Assembly (NCBI GenBank): GCA_937894775.1
Contig: CALAXC010000032.1
Span: 1 to 29,827, forward strand
Origin: an uncultured Clostridia bacterium
GTDB lineage: Bacteria > Bacillota > Clostridia > Oscillospirales > CAG-272
DNA length: 29,827 nt
Reading direction: 5' to 3'
Part shown: positions 7,464 through 15,187 of the stretch, one piece after another
Layout: each line of letters starts with the position of its first letter
Numbering within the stretch: position 1 is the stretch's first letter
Notes under the pieces: model-generated
What the model was told of the DNA's origin: nothing
Database searches by the model: none
What the model saw: only the letters and a program-made list of their open reading frames with translations
Program-made: the position numbers and the translations under genes

Positions 7464-7532
7464 TGAAAGTTCTTGAAAGGATGGGGGTATGGGGGAAGAA
7501 AAAGCTTCTTTTAAGAAGTTTTCCTTCCCCCT
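7464..7532 (+). repeat. Interspersed stem-loop repeat, copy 2 (plus orientation)
   Basis: It starts TGAAAGTTCTTGAAAGG, followed by G-runs and a long imperfect hairpin (7491-7531). It matches copy 1 at 5770-5837 in the opposite orientation. A short third match is at 29750-29766. Confidence 0.85.
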
Positions 7533-7650
7533 AAAAATAAAAAAATCTTAAAAAAATTTGCAAGAAAAAAAGTAAATCGACTTTTTTTTGCGTATATTGA
7601 TTATGTAAGTTATTACAAAGATGAACAAAGACGGAAAAGGAGGGCTCTTA

Positions 7651-9423
7651 ATGATAGCGAGAGAGATAATTGATGAGATCGTATTCAGAAACGATATAGT
7701 CGACGTTATAGGCTCTTACGTTACTTTAAAGCGAGCGGGCTCGAATTTTAACGGTCTTTGTCCTTTTCATAATGAAAAAACACCGTCATTTACAGTCTTT
7801 CCCGCAACAAAAAGCTTTTACTGCTTTGGCTGCGGTTCGGGCGGTGACGTTATAACCTTTATTATGAGGGTTGAAAATCTTGATTACGTTGACGCGCTTG
7901 AATTTTTAGCGGCTCGCGCGGGAATAACGATACCCGAGGATGATTCCTACGAAAAAGAAAATACGGTATCGAGAAAACGAATATATGCTATGAATTTAGA
8001 GGCGGCAAAATTTTTCCGCAACTGTCTTATGGACAAGACACTCGGTGCTGAGGCGCTTGAATACCTTTGCGGTAAGAGAAAGCTTAGCATGGCAACGGTC
8101 AGACGTTTTGGACTCGGTTATTCTCCCAATGATTTTGGAATGCTTACGGCACATCTTAAAAGGCTTGGCTATACCGACGAGGAGCTTATTACGGGATTCC
8201 TTTCGGGAAAAAGTCAAAAGACGGGCAGACCGTACGATTATTACCGAAACAGAGTTATTTTTCCGATAATAGATACAGCGGGAAATATCGTGGCATTCGG
8301 CGGACGGGTTATGGATGATTCCAAGCCGAAATATCTTAACACCTCGGATACTCCCGCATTTAAAAAAAGCAGACATCTTTTTGCCTTGAATTTTGCAAAG
8401 AAAAAATGCGAGGAGCAGATGATACTTTGCGAGGGATATATGGACGTTATCGCTTTGCACGAGGCAGGATTTGAAAATGCAGTAGCAACGCTCGGTACGG
8501 CAATAACCTCTGAGCAGGCGAGAATATTTGCAAAATATACTAAAAAGGTAGTTATTTGCTACGATTCCGATAATGCGGGGCAGAATGCTACACAAAAAGC
8601 CATAAGGCTTCTCGGTGAGGTCGGAGTAGAGGTACGGATACTTAAGCTTTCGGGTGCAAAGGATCCCGACGAATACATAAAAAAGTACGGCGCAGAAAGC
8701 TTTTCAAGAGTACTTGGCGAAAGTAAAACGGGATTTGATTATAATCTCGATAAGATAATTTCTTCGCACGATATTACACTTGTCGAGGAAAAGGTCAAGG
8801 CTGCAAGCGAGGTCTGCGCACTTATAGCAAGAGTTTACAGCAAGGTCGAACGTGAGATATACGTTCACCGCGCGGCAGAGCTTCTGGAGCTTAACGCGGA
8901 GTCGCTATCCTCTGATGTTGAACGGATACGACGTCGCCTTGAAAAAGAAGAAAAAAGCGCTCAAAGCAAGGAAGCCTTGTTATCTATAAAGCATATCGGC
9001 GACAGAGTAAATAATGATGCCGCAAAGCATATAGCGGCTACCGCAAATGAAGAGGTAATACTCGGACTTATGCTGATCTTTGACGATTTCCGTGCGGAAG
9101 TTGTCAACGGAAATATAGAGCTTTTGCCCGAAGATTTCGTTACAGAGCTTAGCCGACGCATATTTGAAAGAATGTGCGAGCTTGAAAAAAGTGAGGGCGG
9201 ATTTTCAAAAGCGATGCTCGGTCAGTATTTCTCTGTTGAAGAAATGGGACGTATCGAGAAGATCGAAATGGACCGCAGAATGCTTTCAAAAAATGATAAA
9301 AGTGTTTTTATTTCCTGCATACAAGGCTTAAAAGCCGAGCGCGAAGCTTTGACAGAGCAGAACGATCCTTTCTGGGATCTTAAGAAAAAACAGGAAGAAA
9401 TAAAAAAGAAGAAAAATAAATAA
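7651..9423 (+). CDS. dnaG: DNA primase
   Basis: The 590-residue enzyme makes RNA primers at the replication fork. The CHC2 zinc finger is C37-x2-H40-x17-C58-x2-C61. The catalytic Toprim part has ILCEGYMDVIALH (258-270) and CYDSDNAGQ (303-311), with the acidic cluster Glu261, Asp305 and Asp307, and KDPDEYI (337-343). The C-terminal helicase-binding region is present and ends in a Lys-rich tail. A start at 7621 is possible, but the ATG at 7651 has AAGGAGG 7 nt upstream and fits the usual N-terminus. rpoD follows after 18 nt, the common dnaG-rpoD arrangement. Confidence 0.96.
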   Translation: MIAREIIDEIVFRNDIVDVIGSYVTLKRAGSNFNGLCPFHNEKTPSFTVFPATKSFYCFGCGSGGDVITFIMRVENLDYVDALEFLAARAGITIPEDDSYEKENTVSRKRIYAMNLEAAKFFRNCLMDKTLGAEALEYLCGKRKLSMATVRRFGLGYSPNDFGMLTAHLKRLGYTDEELITGFLSGKSQKTGRPYDYYRNRVIFPIIDTAGNIVAFGGRVMDDSKPKYLNTSDTPAFKKSRHLFALNFAKKKCEEQMILCEGYMDVIALHEAGFENAVATLGTAITSEQARIFAKYTKKVVICYDSDNAGQNATQKAIRLLGEVGVEVRILKLSGAKDPDEYIKKYGAESFSRVLGESKTGFDYNLDKIISSHDITLVEEKVKAASEVCALIARVYSKVEREIYVHRAAELLELNAESLSSDVERIRRRLEKEEKSAQSKEALLSIKHIGDRVNNDAAKHIAATANEEVILGLMLIFDDFRAEVVNGNIELLPEDFVTELSRRIFERMCELEKSEGGFSKAMLGQYFSVEEMGRIEKIEMDRRMLSKNDKSVFISCIQGLKAEREALTEQNDPFWDLKKKQEEIKKKKNK

Positions 9424-9441
9424 AAATATAAGAGGTAAAAA

Positions 9442-10557
9442 ATGGCAGTGAACGAAAAAAAAGAAAACGAAATCTTTGATATCGATCTTGACGAGGAAAT
9501 AGCAAAGAGCAAAAGTGCCAAAGTATCTGATGATGAAATTGAAAAAGATATCGATGACGATGATTTTGACGATTTTGATTCTCTTGATGACAGTGATCTG
9601 GAGCCTACCGATGATGACGTTTCCGCGGCAGATATAAGTGAGATCGAATCTGAGGTGGTAGCATTCAGCTCCAGCGACAATATGGAGCGCATATTGGAGC
9701 AGGAAGGTCTTGCGGTTGATGACCCCGTAAAGATGTATCTTAAGGAGATAGGCCGTGTTCCGTTGCTTAAACCCGAAAGAGAGGGCGAGCTTGCCGCTAT
9801 AATGACGGATCCCAATGCTACAGAGGAAGAAAAACGTGCTGCAAAGAATGAGCTGGTTGAAGCAAACCTTCGTCTTGTTGTAAGTATAGCAAAGAGATAT
9901 GTGGGAAAGGGAATGTTCTTCCTTGATCTTATTCAGGAAGGAAATCTCGGACTTATGAAAGCTGTTGATAAGTTCGATTATAATAAGGGTTATAAGTTTT
10001 CTACTTATGCTACGTGGTGGATAAGACAGGCTATCACAAGAGCTATTGCCGATCAGGCGAGAACTATAAGAATTCCTGTTCATATGGTTGAAACGATACA
10101 TAAGGTGTCAAGATACTCCCGTCAGATGCTTCAGGAGCTCGGACGAGAGGCTACCCCTGATGAGATCGGTGAAAAAATGGGCGTAAGCGCAGACAAGGTA
10201 AGAGAGATCCTTAAAATTGCGCAAGACCCCGTATCTCTTGAAACACCTATCGGAGAAGAAGAGGACAGCCATCTTGGAGATTTTATTCCCGATGAGGATA
10301 CTCCTTCTCCCGCTGAAGCTGTTTCGACAACTATACTCCGTGAGGTTATTGAAAGAGAACTCCACACACTTACTCCCAGAGAAGAGCACGTAATAAAGCT
10401 CAGATTCGGTCTTTATGACGGAAGAATGAGAACTCTTGAGGAGGTAGGTAAGGAATTTAATATAACCAGAGAGAGAATACGTCAGATAGAGGCTAAGGCT
10501 CTCAGAAAGCTTCGTCATCCGCAGAGAACAAGACATCTTAGAGGATTTTTGGATTAA
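9442..10557 (+). CDS. rpoD: Primary RNA polymerase sigma factor (sigma-70/SigA)
   Basis: The 371-residue factor directs RNA polymerase to housekeeping promoters. It has an Asp/Glu-rich N-terminus (1-90), region 1.2 (DPVKMYLKEIGRVPLL, 94-109), region 2 (about 141-211, including the -10-reading GYKFSTYATWWIRQA), region 3 (about 220-295) and region 4 (about 305-365, with the -35-reading helix-turn-helix near 331-358 ending RQIEAKALRKLR). All regions are intact and the short region 1 matches Firmicutes SigA. The TTGACA/TATAAT promoters seen across the window fit this factor. AGAGGT precedes the ATG. Confidence 0.97.
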   Translation: MAVNEKKENEIFDIDLDEEIAKSKSAKVSDDEIEKDIDDDDFDDFDSLDDSDLEPTDDDVSAADISEIESEVVAFSSSDNMERILEQEGLAVDDPVKMYLKEIGRVPLLKPEREGELAAIMTDPNATEEEKRAAKNELVEANLRLVVSIAKRYVGKGMFFLDLIQEGNLGLMKAVDKFDYNKGYKFSTYATWWIRQAITRAIADQARTIRIPVHMVETIHKVSRYSRQMLQELGREATPDEIGEKMGVSADKVREILKIAQDPVSLETPIGEEEDSHLGDFIPDEDTPSPAEAVSTTILREVIERELHTLTPREEHVIKLRFGLYDGRMRTLEEVGKEFNITRERIRQIEAKALRKLRHPQRTRHLRGFLD

Positions 10558-10571
10558 GTGCAATAAATCTA

Positions 10572-10600
10572 TTGACTTTTTGGCGAAATTGTAGTAAAAT
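10572..10600 (+). promoter_or_regulatory. Sigma-A promoter for the orphan lipoprotein
   Basis: TTGACT (10572-10577), a 17-nt spacer and TAAAAT (10595-10600). The same hexamer pair and spacing recur at 15131-15159 before the other lipoprotein gene. Confidence 0.8.
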
Positions 10601-10655
10601 GATATAAATATAATTATGATTCTCGGATTTATTCTGGGCGAGTGGGAGGAATACG

Positions 10656-12359
10656 ATGAAAAAGAAAATTCTTTGTCTTGCTTTATCTGCACTTATGATA
10701 CTTGCTTCATTTATTGGGTGTGAAGAAGATGATAGAGAGAAGATTATGAATGATATAGGAATAGAGAGCTCGGCAGATGCGGTTACACTTACGATGCTCC
10801 TTATGTCTGAAAGCGAAGTCAGCAAAGAGCAGGAGCTTCTTGTTGAAAATGCTGTCAATGAGATAACAAACGATTACAAGATTCGTTTGGATCTTAAATA
10901 CTATACAGCGGATAAATATTATACCGAGCTTGAGAAGAATCTTAAGAGAATGAAGACTTACTATGGAAATAAAGAAAATCTCAACAAGGTTACCGAAACT
11001 CCCGTATATACAGACGAAAACGGTCTTCCCGTAACATATTATCCGCCTAACGAACCTTTCCAGGTAGATATATTCTATTTTGGCGGATATGATAGATATC
11101 AAAAGTATGTTGAGGAAAAATATTTTGCTGATATTACCGAAACACTTTCGGGAACAGCAGCTTCTCTTAAAGGTAATATAAGCTCTATATATTATGAGAA
11201 TATAAAGGGTGACAAGGGCGTTTATACAGTAATGCCTACCAATACAGTTGTAGGTGAATATACTTATATGCTTGTAAATAAAGACGTGCTTGAAAAGGCA
11301 CAGTATAAGACAACTGATATAGTTTCTCCCACAAGTAAGAACTGTCAGGAGCTCCTTGAGATGGTTGATGTTTACTTCAAGGATTACGTTCCTTTCTATT
11401 CTTCGGAAGGACCTTTGGCGTTTGATGATGTAAAATTCTTTGGAACCGACAGCAACGGATTTGCAAAAGATGAATTCTCTTTGCTTAGCGGAACTTTCGA
11501 TTCAAGCTGGAAGAAGGGTACAGAGAATGCATACCCTGTATTCGATACCATAAACAATACAGCAGACAACGGTGCGGGTACCGTTAAGGAACAGATAGAA
11601 ATTCTTAAGGGATACGAGTTTAACGGATATTACGCAACAGCAGAAGAGGCAGATAAGCCTTTTGCGGTAGGCTATATAAAGGGCGGCCGTGAGGTTTTAG
11701 ACAAGTACGGTGACGATTATGCGATAACAGCTATTGCAGATCCCGTTCTTACAACTGAGGCTATGTATGAAAATATGTTGGCAGTAGCTGCTCAGTCCAC
11801 AAACGTTAAGAAGAGTGCGAAGATAATTTCCGAGCTTTATGCGAACGAAGAGTTTATCAATCTTATTGCACACGGAATTGAGGGTGAAAACTACATATGG
11901 AGAGATTCTGATGTCCTTGATGAGAATGATAATCCTTATAGGGTTATTGAAAAGCAGGTAAAGGATCCTAAGTATACATATGAGATCGATCCGAATAAGA
12001 TAGGAAATGCCGCTAAGGTTTATCCTACTGTAAATGACGATCCTACTCGCGGAGCAAAGATACTTGATCAGAATTCCGATGCAAAGCTTGATCTTCTTTA
12101 CGGCTTTACTTTCTACGGTCAGGGTGCAGATCTTTCGGCTGTAGCTGCCCTCGCAGAATACTCGGCAGAAGCAAACAAGAAGATCATAGAGGCTAAAACT
12201 CCCGAAGAGCTTGCGGCAGCTTTTGAAGCAATAGATGCGATGCTTGAAACTCCTGAGGTGAAAGCGGCGATCGCTGATGCGGAGAATAGTATGAAAACTG
12301 TTTATAATAAATGGTTGACCGCTAACAAGCTAATTCCCGCAGAACAGCCTGCAGCATAA
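10656..12359 (+). CDS. Putative solute-binding-like lipoprotein, orphan
   Basis: The 567-residue protein opens with a lipoprotein signal: MKKK, a hydrophobic stretch and a lipobox-like FIGC with Cys22, so it should be anchored outside the membrane. The body resembles large extracellular solute-binding proteins: an N-terminal helix-rich lobe with VENAVNEI, a hinge-like DIFYFGGYDRYQKYVEE region near 140-157, and an Ala-rich helical C-terminus. Assignment to a precise family is uncertain. Binding-protein genes usually sit with two permease genes; none is present here. It could share a distant transporter or serve as a sensor. GGGAGGA lies 5 nt before the ATG. It has its own promoter and terminator, so it is a single-gene unit. 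Confidence 0.7.
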   Translation: MKKKILCLALSALMILASFIGCEEDDREKIMNDIGIESSADAVTLTMLLMSESEVSKEQELLVENAVNEITNDYKIRLDLKYYTADKYYTELEKNLKRMKTYYGNKENLNKVTETPVYTDENGLPVTYYPPNEPFQVDIFYFGGYDRYQKYVEEKYFADITETLSGTAASLKGNISSIYYENIKGDKGVYTVMPTNTVVGEYTYMLVNKDVLEKAQYKTTDIVSPTSKNCQELLEMVDVYFKDYVPFYSSEGPLAFDDVKFFGTDSNGFAKDEFSLLSGTFDSSWKKGTENAYPVFDTINNTADNGAGTVKEQIEILKGYEFNGYYATAEEADKPFAVGYIKGGREVLDKYGDDYAITAIADPVLTTEAMYENMLAVAAQSTNVKKSAKIISELYANEEFINLIAHGIEGENYIWRDSDVLDENDNPYRVIEKQVKDPKYTYEIDPNKIGNAAKVYPTVNDDPTRGAKILDQNSDAKLDLLYGFTFYGQGADLSAVAALAEYSAEANKKIIEAKTPEELAAAFEAIDAMLETPEVKAAIADAENSMKTVYNKWLTANKLIPAEQPAA

Positions 12360-12381
12360 TATCGACTAATATTAAAATAAG

Positions 12382-12426
12382 AAATCCGCTTTCATTATTC
12401 TGAAAAGACAGTGAAAGCGGATTTTT
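12382..12426 (+). terminator. Intrinsic terminator after the orphan lipoprotein gene
   Basis: A 13-bp stem (12382-12394 with 12412-12424) runs into a short T-tract. It ends the lipoprotein transcript 22 nt after the stop. Confidence 0.85.
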
Positions 12427-12457
12427 AAATTAAAAGATTTCAATAAAGGATAAAAAT

Positions 12458-13102
12458 ATGATTTATACACATTGTATATGGGATTTTAACGGAACTATTC
12501 TTGATGACGTCGACTTGGGAATATATTGCGTAAATATTCTTTTAAGAGAAAGAGGGCTTGGGGAGATACCTTCAAAAGAGATTTACCGCAAGAAATTTGA
12601 TTTTCCCGTCATAGATTATTATAAAGCCGTAGGCTTTGATTTTTCGAGTGAGCCTTATGAAAAGGTTGCAAATGAATGGGTGGCGCTCTACAAAAACAAT
12701 GTTTCAATGTCCCATCTTTGTGACGGTGTTTTGGAGGTGCTTGAATATTTCAAAGAAAAGGGAATAGAACAGAACATTATTTCAGCTTCCGAAAAACAGA
12801 TGTTGACCGATCATCTTTCAAAGCTTGGGGTAGACTCTTATTTTTGCCAAGTATTTGGTATAGACAATATTTATGCAAATTCTAAGCTTTCTCTTGCTAA
12901 GCTTTGGAAAGAGAAGCATCCTGATGCTCGACCGCTCTTTATAGGTGATACGGTACATGATATAGAAACCGCACAGTTGCTTGGTGCTGATTGCTTTGTA
13001 GTTTGCTCGGGACATCAGTGCAGAGAACGGTTTGAGGGCTTTGGCGTAAAAATATTTGATGATTTTTACGAGCTTTTGAATTATTTAAAAGAAACTCTTT
13101 GA
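12458..13102 (+). CDS. HAD-superfamily hydrolase, phosphoglycolate-phosphatase-like
   Basis: The 214-residue protein has the HAD motifs: DFNGT (9-13) with nucleophile Asp9, IISAS (107-111), a Lys near 143, and GDTVHD (163-168), which binds magnesium. A helical cap lies between motifs I and II (about 18-90). This layout is that of phosphoglycolate-phosphatase-like enzymes, but N in place of the usual D at the third position of DxDGT and the wide spread of activities mean the substrate cannot be named. AAAGGA precedes the ATG. The stop abuts the stop of the convergent regulator gene with no spacer or terminator between them. Confidence 0.88.
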   Translation: MIYTHCIWDFNGTILDDVDLGIYCVNILLRERGLGEIPSKEIYRKKFDFPVIDYYKAVGFDFSSEPYEKVANEWVALYKNNVSMSHLCDGVLEVLEYFKEKGIEQNIISASEKQMLTDHLSKLGVDSYFCQVFGIDNIYANSKLSLAKLWKEKHPDARPLFIGDTVHDIETAQLLGADCFVVCSGHQCRERFEGFGVKIFDDFYELLNYLKETL

Positions 13103-14158
13103 TTACCGCTTCATCTTTCGTCTTAATCTGTTGAGGTGCCTTTCAAAGCTTCCGCTGTTTATAAACTCAGCAAGTACGTACTGATCAAGCACAGGAACTG
13201 AACAGGAAAAATGCTCTAATTTTTCATTGTATATAGGTAAAAGCGGCTCGGGTAATATCATATATCCGATACGCATCGACGGAGAAAGACTTTTTGAAAA
13301 AGTATTGACGTAGATAACGCAATTTCTTTTGTCGAGTGAATAGAGCGGCTCTATCGGATGTCCGGGAATAAAAAATTCGCTGTCGAAGTCATCTTCTACT
13401 ATATAACTGTTATTCTGCTGTGCCCATTTAAGATACTCGTATCTTTTGGATATCGGCGTAGTTATTCCCGAAGGATAGCTGTGAAATGGTGTCACGTGAA
13501 GTATATCGAATCTTGAGGAAAAAAGAATATCACTCTCAATTCCGTCCTCTCCGAATTTTAACGGACATATTCCTGCACCCATTCCGGAATATACTGCTTT
13601 TATTTGCGAATAGGAAGGATCTTCTATTCCGTATATCTTGTCACGTCCCAATAGCTTTACGGCAATTTCGTAAAGCTGTTCAGAACCTGAGCCTATAATT
13701 ATTCGGTTAGGGTCTGCGCTCATTCCTCTATAGCGATAGAGATAGTCGGATATGGCATTCCTTAGTATCGGACATCCTTTTGACGGCGCTTTGATAAAAA
13801 GCTCTTCTCCTCGCTCGGATATGACTCGGCGGATAGTTTTAAACCAAAGTGAATATTCAAGATCGCGTTCTGAAGGCAGGATGCGATCTTCTTTTAAATG
13901 AGGGATCGGCGCGTGCTTTGCCATAGGAACTGCACCTATAGAAAGATCTATTGCAGAAATAAAATATCCGCTTCTTTCACGTGCTTTTATATATCCTTCG
14001 TCTTCAAGCATCGCATACGCACGTTCAACTGTTACAATACTGCAACCGTATTTGTCTGCTGTTATTCGTTTTGACGGTAATTTTTCTCCCGATTTATAAT
14101 CTCCGTTGAGGATCTTATTTTTTGTGTTGGTGTAAATCGTATAATATTTTCTTTTCAT
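13103..14158 (-). CDS. MocR/PdxR-type GntR regulator, short at the C-terminus
   Basis: The 351-residue protein joins a GntR winged helix-turn-helix (about 5-68, KILNGDYKSGEKLPSKR and VTVERAYAMLEDEGYI) to an aminotransferase-fold domain (about 100-351). The PLP site is readable: EDDFDSEF with Asp256 and TFSKSLSPS with Lys289, so cofactor binding looks possible. MocR proteins are usually about 450-500 residues; this one stops at RHLNRLRRKMKR, where the small C-terminal subdomain normally begins, so roughly 100 residues are missing. The convergent HAD gene starts at the next base. Known relatives (PdxR) use PLP to control vitamin B6 genes, and the divergent neighbour is a pyridoxal kinase, so B6 salvage is the likely target. 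The ribosome site is weak. Confidence 0.85.
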   Translation of the reverse strand: MKRKYYTIYTNTKNKILNGDYKSGEKLPSKRITADKYGCSIVTVERAYAMLEDEGYIKARERSGYFISAIDLSIGAVPMAKHAPIPHLKEDRILPSERDLEYSLWFKTIRRVISERGEELFIKAPSKGCPILRNAISDYLYRYRGMSADPNRIIIGSGSEQLYEIAVKLLGRDKIYGIEDPSYSQIKAVYSGMGAGICPLKFGEDGIESDILFSSRFDILHVTPFHSYPSGITTPISKRYEYLKWAQQNNSYIVEDDFDSEFFIPGHPIEPLYSLDKRNCVIYVNTFSKSLSPSMRIGYMILPEPLLPIYNEKLEHFSCSVPVLDQYVLAEFINSGSFERHLNRLRRKMKR

Positions 14159-14189
14159 CTGGTCTTATAAAAAACTCCGTATTTGATTA

Positions 14190-14218
14190 TTTACATAAAT
14201 CCACATATAGATTATAAT
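14190..14218 (+). promoter_or_regulatory. Sigma-A promoter for the pyridoxal kinase gene
   Basis: TTTACA (14190-14195), 17 nt and TATAAT (14213-14218). Its -10 box overlaps the -10 box of the opposing regulator promoter. Confidence 0.75.
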
Positions 14219-14239
14219 ATAAAAAAAAGAAAATGTAAA
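14211..14239 (-). promoter_or_regulatory. Sigma-A promoter for the MocR-type regulator
   Basis: On the minus strand TTTACA (14234-14239), 17 nt and TATAAT (14211-14216). Only one of the two face-to-face promoters can hold RNA polymerase at a time. Confidence 0.65.
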
Positions 14240-14251
14240 GAGGAAAATTTT

Positions 14252-15082
14252 ATGTCTTATAAAAAAGTTTTAACAGTTCAGGATATTTCTTGCGTTGGTC
14301 AATGCTCGCTTACCGTTGCGCTTCCTATTATTTCTGCGTGCGGACTCGAAACGGCTGTGCTTCCTTCGGCTGTACTTTCTACGCATACGGCAGGATTTAA
14401 AGGCTATACATTCAGAGATCTTAGCGATGATATGCCCGAAATATGCGCTCATTGGAAAAAAGAGGGTATAAGCTTTGATGCTATTTATACAGGATATCTT
14501 GGAAGCGAAAAGCAGATAGATTACGTAAAAAATATTTTTTCAAGCGTAGCGGCGGACGGGTGTGTTAAGGTTGTCGATCCTGCTATGGCAGATAACGGTT
14601 CACTTTATCCGGGATTTGATATGAATTTTGCCAAGGCTATGGGATCGCTTTGCGCTTGCGCTGATTACGTTGTTCCAAATATAACCGAAGCGGCTCTTAT
14701 GACGGGCGTCGAGTATAAAACAGAATATGACAGAGCCTATGTAGACCTTCTTTTGAAGAGCCTTTCGGATATTGGATGTAAGAATATAATCCTTACGGGA
14801 ATATCTTACAGAGAGGGGTATACAGGAGTGGTATGCTACGTTGACGGAGAGTATTCATATTATGAGCATATAAAGATGCCTAAAGGATCTCACGGAACGG
14901 GCGATATCTATGCATCGGCATTTGTCGGTGCGCTTATGAACGGAAAGAATCCTTATGACAGTGCAAAAATAGCTGCTGACTTTGCGGTTGAGTGTATCGT
15001 AGAAACTCAAAAGCATAACAATCATTGGTATGGCGCTGCATTTGAGCCGGTGCTTTATAAGTTGATAGAGATGTTAAAGTAA
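14252..15082 (+). CDS. Pyridoxal/pyridoxamine kinase
   Basis: The 276-residue enzyme belongs to the ribokinase-fold pyridoxal kinases, which phosphorylate B6 vitamers at the 5' position. Visible features are the start VQDISCVGQCSLTVALP (9-25), VVDPAMADNGSLY (107-119), NITEA (143-147) and GSHGTGDIYAS (212-222), in which the Asp of GTGD (218) is the catalytic base. A longer frame starts at 14183, but that start lies inside the promoter; the ATG at 14252 has AAGAGGA 7 nt upstream. The divergent neighbour is a PLP-binding MocR-type regulator, consistent with a B6 salvage unit sensing PLP. A terminator follows. Confidence 0.92.
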   Translation: MSYKKVLTVQDISCVGQCSLTVALPIISACGLETAVLPSAVLSTHTAGFKGYTFRDLSDDMPEICAHWKKEGISFDAIYTGYLGSEKQIDYVKNIFSSVAADGCVKVVDPAMADNGSLYPGFDMNFAKAMGSLCACADYVVPNITEAALMTGVEYKTEYDRAYVDLLLKSLSDIGCKNIILTGISYREGYTGVVCYVDGEYSYYEHIKMPKGSHGTGDIYASAFVGALMNGKNPYDSAKIAADFAVECIVETQKHNNHWYGAAFEPVLYKLIEMLK

Positions 15083-15083
15083 T

Positions 15084-15118
15084 AAAAAGATAAAAAAAGA
15101 TAAAAAAAGATAAAAAAA
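15084..15118 (+). repeat. Helically phased A-tracts (10-bp period)
   Basis: Three GATAAAAAAA units in tandem (15089-15118) follow an A5 run at 15084-15088. A-tracts recurring every 10 bp should bend the helix. The array ends 12 bp upstream of the -35 box at 15131. Confidence 0.8.
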
Positions 15119-15149
15119 GAATGGTCGTGCTTGACTATTCTTTTTTTAT
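15112..15149 (+). terminator. Intrinsic terminator of the pyridoxal kinase gene
   Basis: AAAAAAAGAATGGTC pairs with GACTATTCTTTTTTT around a short loop, with one G:U pair, and a T7 run follows. The right arm also contains the -35 box of the next promoter. Confidence 0.85.
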
Positions 15150-15159
15150 ATGATAAAAT
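15131..15159 (+). promoter_or_regulatory. Sigma-A promoter for the GH27-rhodanese lipoprotein
   Basis: TTGACT (15131-15136), 17 nt and TAAAAT (15154-15159). The -35 box and part of the spacer are the right arm and T-tract of the preceding terminator. Confidence 0.8.
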
Positions 15160-15187
15160 AAGGTATCGATTGAAATTAGGAGAAAGT

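Larger units (their letters stand above)
7209..7650. other. Noncoding region between the XRE operon and dnaG
   Basis: No gene is supported in these 442 bases. The stretch holds the XRE promoter and its repeats (7239-7292), a nested palindrome (7356-7438), the second copy of the interspersed stem-loop repeat (7464-7532) and an AT-rich approach to dnaG. A clear dnaG promoter could not be fixed by eye; TTGCGT with TATTAC 17 nt downstream, just before 7621, is a weak candidate. Confidence 0.6.

Noticed and set aside
7621..7650. Upstream ATG as the dnaG start
   Set aside because: The AAGGAGG site lies between this ATG and the one at 7651 and is correctly spaced only for the latter, which also gives the standard primase N-terminus.
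5750..7650. CRISPR array or tRNA cluster in the hairpin-rich island
   Set aside because: Repeats are few, differ in length and have no regular spacers, and no cloverleaf or tRNA end sequence was found.
9328..10101. Minus-strand open frame of 257 codons across the dnaG-rpoD junction
   Set aside because: Covers two confidently identified genes and shows phenylalanine-rich low complexity with no ribosome site, so it is a shadow frame.
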